A stretch of 7,283 nucleotides of DNA from Chitinophagaceae bacterium. Lineage in GTDB: Bacteria; Bacteroidota; Bacteroidia; Chitinophagales; Chitinophagaceae. The notes beneath the pieces are model-generated. The model was not told the origin of the DNA. It saw only the letters and a program-made list of their open reading frames with translations, and did no database searches. Positions 1 through 6,218 of the stretch are shown here, one piece after another. How positions within the stretch are numbered: position 1 is the first letter of the stretch; each line of letters starts with the position of its first letter. Both the position numbers and the translations under genes were made by a program. The stretch is taken from assembly GCA_025963615.1 (NCBI GenBank), contig JAOQAL010000788.1, positions 1 to 7,283 on the forward strand, in the 5' to 3' direction.

Positions 1-390
1 TCTTACCAGTTGAAATGAATCCACGCCGCAATGGCTGAATACACCATGGTAGAAAAACTTGTAAGGAGCCCACACGAAAGCCAGCGGCCCATCAATTTTA
101 ATTGTTTCAAAACTGATGCGTTCATCAGCGGCGCCTTTCTTTTCTTTGCTTATAAAATCAATAAATTCTTTGGGATCTTCATTTTTTACGGTGACGACGC
201 CTTCTTTACTTGTAGCGATAGTATGAAACACGGCATTATCTGAAAACACGGATTTGAGCAATGGGGTATCCGAATTGCGCATGGCATCAAACATTTTATT
301 AACAATAGCTTTAACAGAATCTTCTGTCGTTTGTGCATTTATGTTCGTCATTATAATGGTTGCTGTTAACAAAATGAAAATGTATTTCAT
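1..390 (-). CDS. Secreted NTF2/SnoaL-like protein (3' end outside window)
   Basis: Reading leftward from an ATG at 390-388, the frame stays open for 130 codons to the window edge, so the C-terminus is missing. Residues 1-19 form a signal peptide: a Lys after Met, a hydrophobic core (IFILLTATII), and a likely signal peptidase I site at NINA-Q (A19/Q20). The mature part has the layout of the NTF2-like superfamily (SnoaL / DUF4440 / lumazine-binding-like group). An opening helix contains VNKMFDAMRNSD, followed by LLKSVFSDNAVFHT (about 45-57). A later strand pair, ISFETIKIDGPLAFVWAPY, leads into FFYHGVFSHCGVDSFQLVR at the edge. Such proteins form a cone-shaped barrel that binds small molecules or acts on them; no substrate can be read from the sequence. 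It would act in the periplasm. It is divergent from the lipoprotein gene at 451, with 60 bp between starts. Family call is firm, function unknown. Confidence 0.82.
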   Translation of the reverse strand, partial: MKYIFILLTATIIMTNINAQTTEDSVKAIVNKMFDAMRNSDTPLLKSVFSDNAVFHTIATSKEGVVTVKNEDPKEFIDFISKEKKGAADERISFETIKIDGPLAFVWAPYKFFYHGVFSHCGVDSFQLVR

Positions 391-450
391 GTTAAGCTGT
401 TTTATGAGTTGATGGCAATTATTTGGATTATTAAATTTAAATTATAAGCT

Positions 451-795
451 ATGAAACTAATTAAAATTTTACAAGCAGTTACCCTGGTAACCATCGTTGG
501 CCTTGTCGCAGGATGTAGCTCAGGCCGTCATTATAGCTCCTATTCTCCTCCTCCTCCGGCCTATGGTTCTTCTTTTTCTCTTATTATCAATCCATATCCC
601 GGACTTGCCGTCAGCCGCTATAGCGATGGCAGGTATTATTACCGTAATCCACAAGGGTATACTTACTGGAGAGGAAACGACAACCGCTATTACTTAGACA
701 GGTCCTATGTTCGCAGGGAATACCGTCATCGCAGGGATTACAGTGACTGGAGAAATAATGGAAGAAATTATAATGGCAGAAAGCGTCGCTATTAA
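451..795 (+). CDS. Small Tyr/Arg-rich lipoprotein of unknown function
   Basis: The product is 114 residues. It begins with a lipoprotein signal (Lys2, Lys5, then hydrophobic LQAVTLVTIVGL) and a lipobox V19-A20-G21-C22, so Cys22 should be lipidated after signal peptidase II cleavage. After Cys22 comes SSGRH, without the acidic surface-export signal described for some Bacteroidota lipoproteins, which mildly favours retention facing the periplasm. A proline stretch (about 33-36) precedes a short hydrophobic segment (SFSLIINPYPGL). From about residue 56 on, the chain is strongly enriched in Tyr, Arg and Asn and ends in KRRY: I count 17 Tyr and 17 Arg in the whole protein. The basic, aromatic tail could bind polyanions such as LPS, peptidoglycan or nucleic acid, but that is only inference. 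I do not recognise a named family. The start is the only ATG that gives a full signal sequence. It is convergent with speA, sharing a terminator region. Confidence 0.82.
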   Translation: MKLIKILQAVTLVTIVGLVAGCSSGRHYSSYSPPPPAYGSSFSLIINPYPGLAVSRYSDGRYYYRNPQGYTYWRGNDNRYYLDRSYVRREYRHRRDYSDWRNNGRNYNGRKRRY

Positions 796-831
796 AAAAA
801 GCCAGGTCAAAGACCTATAAGGTTTCCTGGC
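794..831 (-). terminator. Probable intrinsic terminator of speA
   Basis: Read on the minus strand, GCCAGG (831-826) pairs with CCTGGC (806-801). Inside, an AAA/TTT and CC/GG extension or an alternative AGGTC/GACCT stem is possible. Seven T residues follow immediately (plus-strand A794-A800). The hairpin lies about 90 nt past the speA stop. The T-run overlaps the TAA stop of the lipoprotein gene on the other strand. Confidence 0.65.
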
Positions 832-860
832 CTGCCTGGCAGCCCGTCAAACCTGGAGCA

Positions 861-925
861 AAACCTATAATGTTTGAGGCGCTGCCGGGCCAACCCGGCA
901 AACATTATAGGTTTGCTATTTTTTT
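861..925 (+). terminator. Probable intrinsic terminator of the lipoprotein gene
   Basis: Perfect 16-bp arms lie at 861-876 (AAACCTATAATGTTTG) and 899-914. Nested inside is a GC-rich stem, TGCCGGG (883-889) with CCCGGCA (894-900), closing a CCAA loop; it competes with the outer stem for only two bases. After GCTA comes T7 (919-925), which overlaps the stop codon of speA on the minus strand. The AT-rich outer stem plus GC-rich inner stem and T-run make a strong plus-strand terminator. Confidence 0.72.
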
Positions 926-2318
926 AATAGCCAAGAATTTTCAACATGCTCTGGGCGGTCTGCTGTTTTGCATATAGCCAATCGAACAATTTTCCGTTCT
1001 TGTCACGATCAACTATGACATGCTTTGGCGAAGGAATAAGACAATGCTTAATGCCGCCATATCCGCTAATCTGGTCCTGGTAGGCTCCTGTATGAAAAAA
1101 ACCGAGGAATAACCGTTCTTCATTGTTTAGTTTGGGCAGAAAAACTTCATTGATGTGCTCTTCTGAATCATAATAGTCATGGCTATCGCAAGTCATGCCC
1201 CCTAATACCACCCGTTGATAATCTACATCCCATTTATTGATTGGCAGCAGCAAAAACCTTTCGCCAATTCCCCAGGTATCCGGCAGCGTGGTAATAAAAG
1301 ACGAATCGATCATATACCAAACTTCACGGTCATTCTGCACCTTTTGTGCTTCGACGCTGTAGATATGAGCCATACTCTCCCCTACCGTAAAACTTCCGAA
1401 CTCCGTAAAAATATTCGGCATGGGCACTTTCGCTTTTTTGCAGGCCGATTTAATATTACCCGTTATCTCATTAATCATGAACTGGTAATCGTACTCAAAG
1501 CCCAGCGAATGTTTAATGGGAAAACCACCTCCGATATTAATGGAATCCAGCTCGGGACAAATTTTCTTCAACTGGCAATAAAGGTTAATTATTTTATTTA
1601 ACTCACTCCAGTAATAAATATCATCTTTAATGCCTTTGTTCAGGAAGATATGGAGCATCTTTAACTGGAACTTACTTTCATAGCCTTCAATCCTGTCCAC
1701 ATAAAATTCCAGTATGTCTTTGGGCCGGATGCCTAAGCGTGATGTGTAAAAAGGAAAAGTAGGTTCTTCCTCCGCAGCTACCCGGATACCCAGCTTAAAA
1801 GGAACTTTTACAGCTTTGGCGTACTCTTTCAGTTCTTCTATATTGTCAAGAACGGGAATTACGTTTTGAAAACCGGAATTCAGCAAGCTGGCAATCCGGC
1901 GGGTATAGCCTTTTTGCTTAAAACCATTGCAGATAATATGAATGTCCTTGGTAATTTTTTTCTTTGCGTAGAGCTTCTTTATGATATCAATGTCATACGC
2001 ATAGGAAGTCTCAATATGAATGTCATGCTTGAGCGCTTCTTCGAGTATAAAGGAGAAATGGGAGCTTTTCGTACAATAGCAATAATAATATTTGCCTTCA
2101 TACTTATGTTTCTTAAAAGCCGTGGCAAACATTTGCTTGGCTTTTTTTATCTGCATGCCCAGTTTTGGCAAATAAGTCAGCTTTAACGGCGTACCATATT
2201 TATCAATGAGTGCCTTAATATCTACCCCGTTAAATTGCAGGTATTCATCTTTCAGCTCAAAACCTTCCTGGGGAAAATTAAAGGTTTGCTTTACCAGGTC
2301 GTTATATGTGTTATTCAT
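924..2318 (-). CDS. speA: Arginine decarboxylase, short Bacteroidota type (PLP, fold III)
   Basis: This is a cytoplasmic PLP enzyme converting arginine to agmatine and CO2, the entry step of the agmatine route to polyamines. From the ATG at 2318-2316 it is 464 residues. The alanine-racemase-like barrel comes first. Lys84 in YCYCTKSSHF is the expected Schiff-base lysine. SRLGI lies at 193-197, the glycine-rich phosphate loop GGG at 263-265 (NIGGGFP), and EFGSF at 306-310. The C-terminal beta domain holds Cys377-Asp378 (TCDSHDYYDSE), the usual partner-subunit catalytic Cys, and TGAY at 410-413. Whole stretches such as KYYYCYCTKSSHF, IGGGFPIK, MIDSSFITTLPDTW and HCLIPSPKH match Bacteroidota arginine decarboxylases as I remember them. 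An in-frame TTG at 2327 would add three residues; I prefer the ATG because remembered homologues begin at the equivalent of MNNTYNDL. No other polyamine gene is adjacent. A related diaminopimelate or carboxynorspermidine decarboxylase is less likely. Confidence 0.9.
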   Translation of the reverse strand: MNNTYNDLVKQTFNFPQEGFELKDEYLQFNGVDIKALIDKYGTPLKLTYLPKLGMQIKKAKQMFATAFKKHKYEGKYYYCYCTKSSHFSFILEEALKHDIHIETSYAYDIDIIKKLYAKKKITKDIHIICNGFKQKGYTRRIASLLNSGFQNVIPVLDNIEELKEYAKAVKVPFKLGIRVAAEEEPTFPFYTSRLGIRPKDILEFYVDRIEGYESKFQLKMLHIFLNKGIKDDIYYWSELNKIINLYCQLKKICPELDSINIGGGFPIKHSLGFEYDYQFMINEITGNIKSACKKAKVPMPNIFTEFGSFTVGESMAHIYSVEAQKVQNDREVWYMIDSSFITTLPDTWGIGERFLLLPINKWDVDYQRVVLGGMTCDSHDYYDSEEHINEVFLPKLNNEERLFLGFFHTGAYQDQISGYGGIKHCLIPSPKHVIVDRDKNGKLFDWLYAKQQTAQSMLKILGY

Positions 2319-2358
2319 TAAATCCAATAATATCCTGTTGAAATATGTTTTGCGGGTA

Positions 2359-2390
2359 CAAATGTATAATCTTTGAAATACTTTGAAATT
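2359..2390 (-). promoter_or_regulatory. Candidate speA promoter with tandem repeat
   Basis: On the minus strand, TACATTTG (2366-2359) matches the Bacteroidota -7 consensus TAnnTTTG exactly and lies about 40 bp before the speA ATG. A weak -33 match, TTTC (2388-2385), stands 18 bp upstream. Between and across these lies a tandem repeat, plus-strand CTTTGAAAT at 2371-2379 and 2381-2389, a 10-bp period or about one helical turn. A third partial copy, TTGAAATA, is at 2338-2345. The repeat could be an operator. Confidence 0.42.
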
Positions 2391-2458
2391 ATTTTTATGA
2401 AGCCGGCTTTGTGCAATGTCGTTATCCTGCCGGAAAGAAGGACTCTCCCGGCAACCTC

Positions 2459-2481
2459 AAAAAAGGAATTTCCGATTTTTT
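2459..2481 (-). terminator. Weak possible terminator downstream of the AraC regulator gene
   Basis: A6-GG (2459-2466), a five-base loop, CC, a GA bulge and T6 (2476-2481) make a short, mostly A/T hairpin with a T-run in either direction. It lies about 95 nt past the stop of the minus-strand regulator gene. The GC core is only two pairs, so this is tentative. Nothing else in 2400-2573 looks like a gene. Confidence 0.25.
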
Positions 2482-2573
2482 GGTCGACTTTAACCGCTTC
2501 GGAATAGAATTGACAACTAACCTCTAGAGGCAGCCGGGATTGGAAGATTTACAAAGAAACACTGGTATGGCCT

Positions 2574-3557
2574 TTAGGAAAATATGGCTTCCTTATTGTA
2601 TTTATTCCGGTATTCAACCGGCGATAGTCCCGTCACTTTTCTAAATATGCTCCTGAATGCTTTATTATCAACATAACCCACATCATACATCACTTCATTT
2701 ATATTTTTCCTGCTGCTCTCCATACTTTTTTTGGCAGCTTCAATTTTAACCCGTTGTATATATTCTACCACCGTGTTAGAAGTAGCTTTTTTAAATCTGC
2801 GTTCCAGGTTTCTACGGCCCAGGGCAAACATGCCTGCTAACTGATCTACCGTGATCTTTTCCTGAAAATTAGATTCTATAAATTCCTGCGCTTTTTTTAC
2901 CGGCTCATCTTCATGTGCTTTCTGGCCGGTGAACATTAGAAAGGGCGACTGACTATGGCGATCTATATCGATCATAAATGCTTTGGCAATATGAATGGCG
3001 ATTTCACGGCCAGCATATTTTTCCACAAGGTATATCACCAAATTCAGATAGGAATAAGCCCCGCCGCTCGTATAAATGCCATCCGCTTCGGTCATAATTT
3101 TATCATCTACCAGGTTGGCATCCGGATACATACTCCTGAATTCATTTACAAACCTCCAGTGCGTAGCACACTGCTTTCCATTTAATAGACCCGTACCCGC
3201 CAGGAAAAAAGTGCCAATACAAAAACTGGCTACTTCTGCCCCGTCCTTATATTGTTCTATGATCCAGGGAATAAATTCCTTATTCTGTTCCAATGTTTTT
3301 TGCGGATCGCCCATCATGGCGGGAATAATGATAAGGTCTGTTTTTTTTACGTCCTTTATTAAACAATCCGGTTTTATAGTAAATAGCCCATTCCGCTGAC
3401 TTGTTTCTTTAGTAAGCCCTACTAACTGAATATTAAAAAGCGGTGGTCGTCCCATGCCGGCGCCCAATGAATTTGCTTCACTTAATATTTGATGGGTGCC
3501 TTCAATATTAGTAAGGCTGGTATGCCCAAGCGGGATTAGAATGGAAATATGTTTCAT
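2574..3557 (-). CDS. GlxA-family AraC-type transcriptional regulator (DJ-1/PfpI domain + AraC HTH)
   Basis: The product is 327 residues, the usual length of the family. Residues about 3-195 form a DJ-1/PfpI (class I glutamine amidotransferase-like) domain: HISILIPLGHTSL strand, TDLIIIPAM, then a nucleophile-elbow-like SFCIGTFFLA with Cys113, and ATHW with His133 following LLNGKQC. Residues about 219-320 are an AraC DNA-binding domain with two helix-turn-helix units: KITVDQLAGMFALGRRNLERRF and INEVMYDVGYVDNKAFRSIF, ending in the typical TGLSPVEYR. In this family the N-terminal domain is thought to sense a ligand rather than act as an enzyme, although Cys113 and His133 are kept here. The gene is divergent from the SDR gene at 3905, so it is a candidate regulator of that gene cluster and of itself. 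The ligand is unknown. The ATG at 3557 gives the complete domain. Confidence 0.9.
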   Translation of the reverse strand: MKHISILIPLGHTSLTNIEGTHQILSEANSLGAGMGRPPLFNIQLVGLTKETSQRNGLFTIKPDCLIKDVKKTDLIIIPAMMGDPQKTLEQNKEFIPWIIEQYKDGAEVASFCIGTFFLAGTGLLNGKQCATHWRFVNEFRSMYPDANLVDDKIMTEADGIYTSGGAYSYLNLVIYLVEKYAGREIAIHIAKAFMIDIDRHSQSPFLMFTGQKAHEDEPVKKAQEFIESNFQEKITVDQLAGMFALGRRNLERRFKKATSNTVVEYIQRVKIEAAKKSMESSRKNINEVMYDVGYVDNKAFRSIFRKVTGLSPVEYRNKYNKEAIFS

Positions 3558-3904
3558 GCTATAAATTTATGAAATTAGTTTGTCGCAATCAACCCCTTAA
3601 TAAGTCGCATTTGCACCTTTAGAAATTTCATTAATGCCTTTATGTTTGTGCTGTTAAAATAAAGAATTTATATCACCCGGAAAAAAGAACTCTTACCATG
3701 CGGAATGCAATAAAATTAAAAATATAAAAAGCTGATTTAAGATTTCCGTGTTGAATTCAGAACATGAAAACTATGGCGAACTAACAGGATGTCGGGCAAT
3801 AAATAACAGATCGCGGGTCTTCGTCAACCGTTTAACAACGAATCAAAAACAAAAAGAGTTATTCCCAAATCAGCTACAAAGATTTTCTTACTTAAACAAA
3901 GCTC
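3558..3904. other. Divergent intergenic region between the AraC regulator and the SDR gene
   Basis: This is 347 bp, A/T-rich, with no credible coding frame or RNA gene. It must hold the promoters for both directions. On the minus strand, TTG (3592-3590), a 20-bp spacer and TAAATTTA (3569-3562) give a 7/8 match to the Bacteroidota -7 element. It lies so close to the regulator ATG (3557) that the transcript would be nearly leaderless, so it is weak. I found no convincing -7 match on the plus strand and no clear palindrome for an AraC site. AraC-type sites are often loosely conserved direct repeats and would be missed by eye. Confidence 0.5.
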
Positions 3905-4690
3905 ATGCTTCTTAAAGACAAAATCGCAATCATTTTCGGAGGAGGCGGAGCCATTGGAGGTGCCGTTGCAAAAGCGTTCGCTGGTGAAGGCGCCAGGGTT
4001 TTTCTTGCCGGCCGCAGCATTGAAAAGCTGGAAGCGGTGGTCCGGCAAATTTCCGGCGCCGGTGGAAGGGTTGAAATTGCCAGGATCGATGCGCTCAACA
4101 AACAAGAGGTAGAAAACCAACTTAATGAAATTGTAAAAAAAACTGGCAGCATTGATATCTCATTTAATGCAATTGGTCTTAATGACACCCAGGGTTTGCC
4201 GCTTACCGAAATGGTATATGACCAATTTGCTTCACCGATAATTACTGCCATGCAGGGCTATTTTATAACCTCCGCGGCCGTGGTAAAACATATGCGGAAG
4301 AAAGGAACCGGTGTTATTTTAGCCATTACTGCCAACGCCGGCCGAAAACCCTATCCCAATACCGGAGGTTTTGGAGTGGCTTGTGCAGCGATAGAAGGAT
4401 ATTGCAGGCAACTGGCTGCTGAAGTTGGCGAACAGGGTATCCGGGTTGTCTGTATACGGTCGGCCGGTTCTCCGGATGCACCCGGTGTGGATGAAGTTTT
4501 TAAACTGCACGCAAAAAATGCAGGCATTACACGGGAAGCATTTGATGCCGGCTTTGCAGACAGCACTATGCTGAAACGCTTACCGAAACTCAACGAGGTA
4601 GCTAATGTAGCCTTGTTGATGGCATCTGATAAGGCCAGCGCTATCACGGCCGCCGTAGTGAATGTAACCTGTGGTGAACTAGCCGACTGA
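3905..4690 (+). CDS. Atypical SDR-family oxidoreductase lacking the catalytic tetrad
   Basis: The product is 261 residues, the length of a classical short-chain dehydrogenase. The Rossmann start is recognisable: KIAIIFGGGGAIGGAVAKAF (6-25), a variant of TGxxxGxG with Phe11 for Thr and Ala16 for the second Gly. Arg37 in LAGRS would suit NADP(H), Asp62 follows strand 3, and NAIG (88-91) stands for NNAG. The active site is changed. By ungapped alignment to FabG-type enzymes, the Tyr and Lys of YxxxK are Phe156 and Cys160 (in GGFGVACAAIEGYCRQLA), the Ser is Ala143 (ILAITANAG), and the helix-4 Asn is Ala115. The rest of the fold continues normally to VVNVTCGELAD. I recall a subgroup of bacterial SDRs altered in the same place, so this is probably a conserved divergent subfamily and not a decayed gene. 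It may bind nucleotide without classical dehydrogenase activity. It leads the gene series opposite the AraC regulator. Confidence 0.85.
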   Translation: MLLKDKIAIIFGGGGAIGGAVAKAFAGEGARVFLAGRSIEKLEAVVRQISGAGGRVEIARIDALNKQEVENQLNEIVKKTGSIDISFNAIGLNDTQGLPLTEMVYDQFASPIITAMQGYFITSAAVVKHMRKKGTGVILAITANAGRKPYPNTGGFGVACAAIEGYCRQLAAEVGEQGIRVVCIRSAGSPDAPGVDEVFKLHAKNAGITREAFDAGFADSTMLKRLPKLNEVANVALLMASDKASAITAAVVNVTCGELAD

Positions 4691-4721
4691 TTATTTGATA
4701 ACTTAAATTACGAGAACCATT

Positions 4722-5294
4722 ATGCGAAAAGTAAAATTACAAATGCAGTTATCACTGGATGGTTTTGTTTCCGGCCCCAATGGCGAAATGGATTGGATGG
4801 TATGGGACTGGGATGATGAAATTAAAAATTATGTTACTGAACTGACAGATTCTGCCGATACCTTACTAATGGGAAGGGTTCTTTACCAGGGCATGTCAAT
4901 GCACTGGCCTGCTGTTGCTGCTAAACCCGAAAGTCAAAAAGAGGAAATTGAATTTGCATATAAAATGAATAATAAACCCAAAATCGTTTTTTCAAAGACA
5001 CTCGAAAAAGCAGCGTGGACCCATACCACCTTGATGAACGGAAATATTGACGAAGTGATGACCCGGTTAAAACTGCAACCTGGCAAAGACATGCTTATGT
5101 ATGGAGGCGCCGGCCTGGTATCTGCTTTTGTTAAGTCGGGTTTAATCGACGAATATCACTTGTTTGTGAACCCGACCGCCATCGGAAATGGAAAGTCTAT
5201 TTTTAAAAAAGTAGAAAACAAATTAAATCTGAAATTACTGAAGTCTCAATCCTTCCCTTGCGGTATTGTCGTGCTTTGTTATATACCGGCATAA
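4722..5294 (+). CDS. Dihydrofolate reductase-like (RibD C-terminal domain) protein
   Basis: The product is 190 residues and is a single RibD_C/DHFR-like domain of the YwjB/YyaP type. The opening strand and loop KLQMQLSLDGFVSGPNGEMDW (5-25) is the family signature. It is followed by ADTLLMGRVLYQGM (45-58, the nucleotide-contact GR), KPKIVFSKTL (85-94), and the glycine turn MYGGAGLVSAFVKSGLIDEY (126-145) leading to NPTAIGNGKSIF. These features fit an NADPH-binding reductase fold, but the family has no assigned substrate and is usually distinct from true folate-pathway DHFR and from RibD, which carries an extra deaminase domain absent here. It is cytoplasmic, with no signal or membrane segment. 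The start lies 31 bp after the SDR stop, and no terminator is seen between them, so co-transcription is likely. Confidence 0.9.
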   Translation: MRKVKLQMQLSLDGFVSGPNGEMDWMVWDWDDEIKNYVTELTDSADTLLMGRVLYQGMSMHWPAVAAKPESQKEEIEFAYKMNNKPKIVFSKTLEKAAWTHTTLMNGNIDEVMTRLKLQPGKDMLMYGGAGLVSAFVKSGLIDEYHLFVNPTAIGNGKSIFKKVENKLNLKLLKSQSFPCGIVVLCYIPA

Positions 5295-5341
5295 TAAGAA
5301 GAAAATATATCTATTCATTCATTTTAAACTAAAAAAATAAC

Positions 5342-5755
5342 ATGACGCAGTTCAGTGCTTACTTAAGTTTCAACGGCAATTGCCGGGAAGCCATGACATT
5401 TTATAAAGAATGCATGGGTGGTGAATTAAATCTGCAGACCGTGGCAGAGTCACCCATGGCAGGCCAGATGCCGGCTCATTTGAATGAAAGCATCTTGCAT
5501 TCTACTTTAACAAGTAATGTGGCAGTTATCATGGGTTCAGACATGGTAAGGGAAAAGCTGGTAGATGGGAATACGGTTCAACTATGTATCAACTGCAGCA
5601 GCCAGGAAGAAATTGAATCTTTATTTTCCAATTTTTCTTCCGGCGGAAAGATAATAGATCCATTGAAGGAGATGTTCTGGGGTGGTGTGTTTGGGGCGAT
5701 TACAGATAAATATGGGAAACACTGGCTGTTTAATTATGAAAAAAACAAACAATAA
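5342..5755 (+). CDS. VOC-family protein, PhnB/YjdN-like
   Basis: The product is 137 residues and belongs to the PhnB-like branch of the vicinal oxygen chelate (glyoxalase/bleomycin resistance) superfamily. The first beta-alpha-beta unit is AYLSFNGNCREAMTFYKECMGGEL (6-29), the branch signature. MPAHLNESILHSTLTSNVAVIMGSD (43-67) follows, and the second module ends in GGKIIDPLKEMFWGGVFGAITDKYGKHWLFNYE (101-133). VOC proteins are metal-dependent enzymes or binding proteins; PhnB-like members are cytoplasmic and mostly unassigned, and no substrate can be read here. His46 and His53 are possible ligands, but the metal site cannot be settled by eye. The ATG sits after an A-rich leader (AAAAAAATAAC), typical of Bacteroidota starts. 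It is 47 bp after the reductase gene and only 4 bp before the DoxX start, so these two are almost surely one transcript. Confidence 0.9.
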   Translation: MTQFSAYLSFNGNCREAMTFYKECMGGELNLQTVAESPMAGQMPAHLNESILHSTLTSNVAVIMGSDMVREKLVDGNTVQLCINCSSQEEIESLFSNFSSGGKIIDPLKEMFWGGVFGAITDKYGKHWLFNYEKNKQ

Positions 5756-5759
5756 GGAT

Positions 5760-6143
5760 ATGAAACCTAAAACACTCAAGGCGCTGTACTGGATCGCCAC
5801 TGTTTTTTTCGCTTTATTGATGCTGCTGGATGGATTTGGAGGGGTAACCCGGCAGCAGGAAGGTAAAGATGTAATGATACACCTTGGATACCCGGAATAT
5901 GTATTAACCATTTTTGGTGTGGCCAAACTGCTGGGGGCGATTGCCATCATACAAACAAAATATAAAACCCTTAAAGAATGGGCTTATGCCGGGTTTGCCT
6001 TTACATTTATTGGCGCCCTGGCATCCCGGTATTTTGCCGGGGATGGAGCCGGGGAAATAATTTTTCCCCTTATTGCACTTGGAATAATGTTTATTCCGTA
6101 CTTTTTATGGAAGAAAATTGAAATGACCTACCGGCCATTATGA
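5760..6143 (+). CDS. DoxX-family integral membrane protein
   Basis: From the ATG at 5760 the product is 127 residues with four predicted membrane helices, at about 7-25 (ALYWIATVFFALLMLLDG), 46-65 (YVLTIFGVAKLLGAIAII), 73-92 (EWAYAGFAFTFIGALASRY) and 98-118. GVAKLLGAIAI followed by KEWAYAGF is the characteristic pattern of small DoxX-like proteins. It sits in the inner membrane. The name comes from a subunit of an archaeal thiosulfate:quinone oxidoreductase, but proteins of this type generally lack proven function; redox or detoxification roles have been suggested for some. Start choice: 5760 lies 4 bp after the VOC stop. An in-frame ATG at 5736 would overlap the VOC gene by 20 bp and add the basic stretch MKKTNNKD; it cannot be excluded. 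A still earlier ATG at 5682 lies deep in the VOC gene and is unlikely. Confidence 0.86.
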   Translation: MKPKTLKALYWIATVFFALLMLLDGFGGVTRQQEGKDVMIHLGYPEYVLTIFGVAKLLGAIAIIQTKYKTLKEWAYAGFAFTFIGALASRYFAGDGAGEIIFPLIALGIMFIPYFLWKKIEMTYRPL

Positions 6144-6218
6144 AGCAAGTGAATAATCCAACCAATAATTGAGAAATAATTCCAGCAAAAAATAAACAGT
6201 CATTATAAACTTACCACC

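Larger units (their letters stand above)
788..931. repeat. Symmetric inverted-repeat region between convergent genes
   Basis: The outer arms are 13 bp (GCTATTAAAAAAA at 788-800 and its exact reverse complement at 919-931). They contain the last Tyr codon and TAA stop of each flanking gene. Inside them lie two hairpins, at 801-831 and 861-914. The motif ACCTATAAKGTTT occurs three times: 813-825 (K=G), 863-875 (K=T), and inverted at 900-912 (K=T). CCTGG-type words are also repeated (826-831, 835-840, 852-856). The arrangement fits a two-way terminator block; a dispersed palindromic element inserted at a gene junction is an alternative. Confidence 0.7.

Noticed and set aside
409..439. TTG, 20-bp spacer, TAAATTTA before the lipoprotein gene
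   Set aside because: Matches the Bacteroidota promoter layout at 7 of 8 positions in the -7 box, but the transcript leader would be only a few bases and A/T-rich matches are common here by chance.
497..697. Plus-strand 66-aa hydrophobic open frame within the lipoprotein gene
   Set aside because: Shifted frame of the lipoprotein gene; its Leu-rich look comes from the Ser/Pro/Tyr codons read out of frame.
1215..2186. Plus-strand open frames of 128 and 106 aa inside speA
   Set aside because: Antisense to a well-conserved enzyme with all its motifs; the translations show no family features.
2428..2453. Hairpin TGCCGG / CCGGCA with a 14-base loop downstream of the AraC regulator gene
   Set aside because: No T-run directly follows on either strand and the loop is long, so it is not supported as a terminator.
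2411..2515. Open plus-strand stretch ending in DFLVDFNRFGIELTTNL before a TAG
   Set aside because: No start codon with a plausible leader and no recognised family; too short to claim as a gene remnant.
3824..4251. Two overlapping minus-strand open frames (98 and 119 aa) over the start of the SDR gene
   Set aside because: They lie antisense to a clear SDR coding sequence, have no recognisable domain, and are explained by its alanine/glycine-rich codons.
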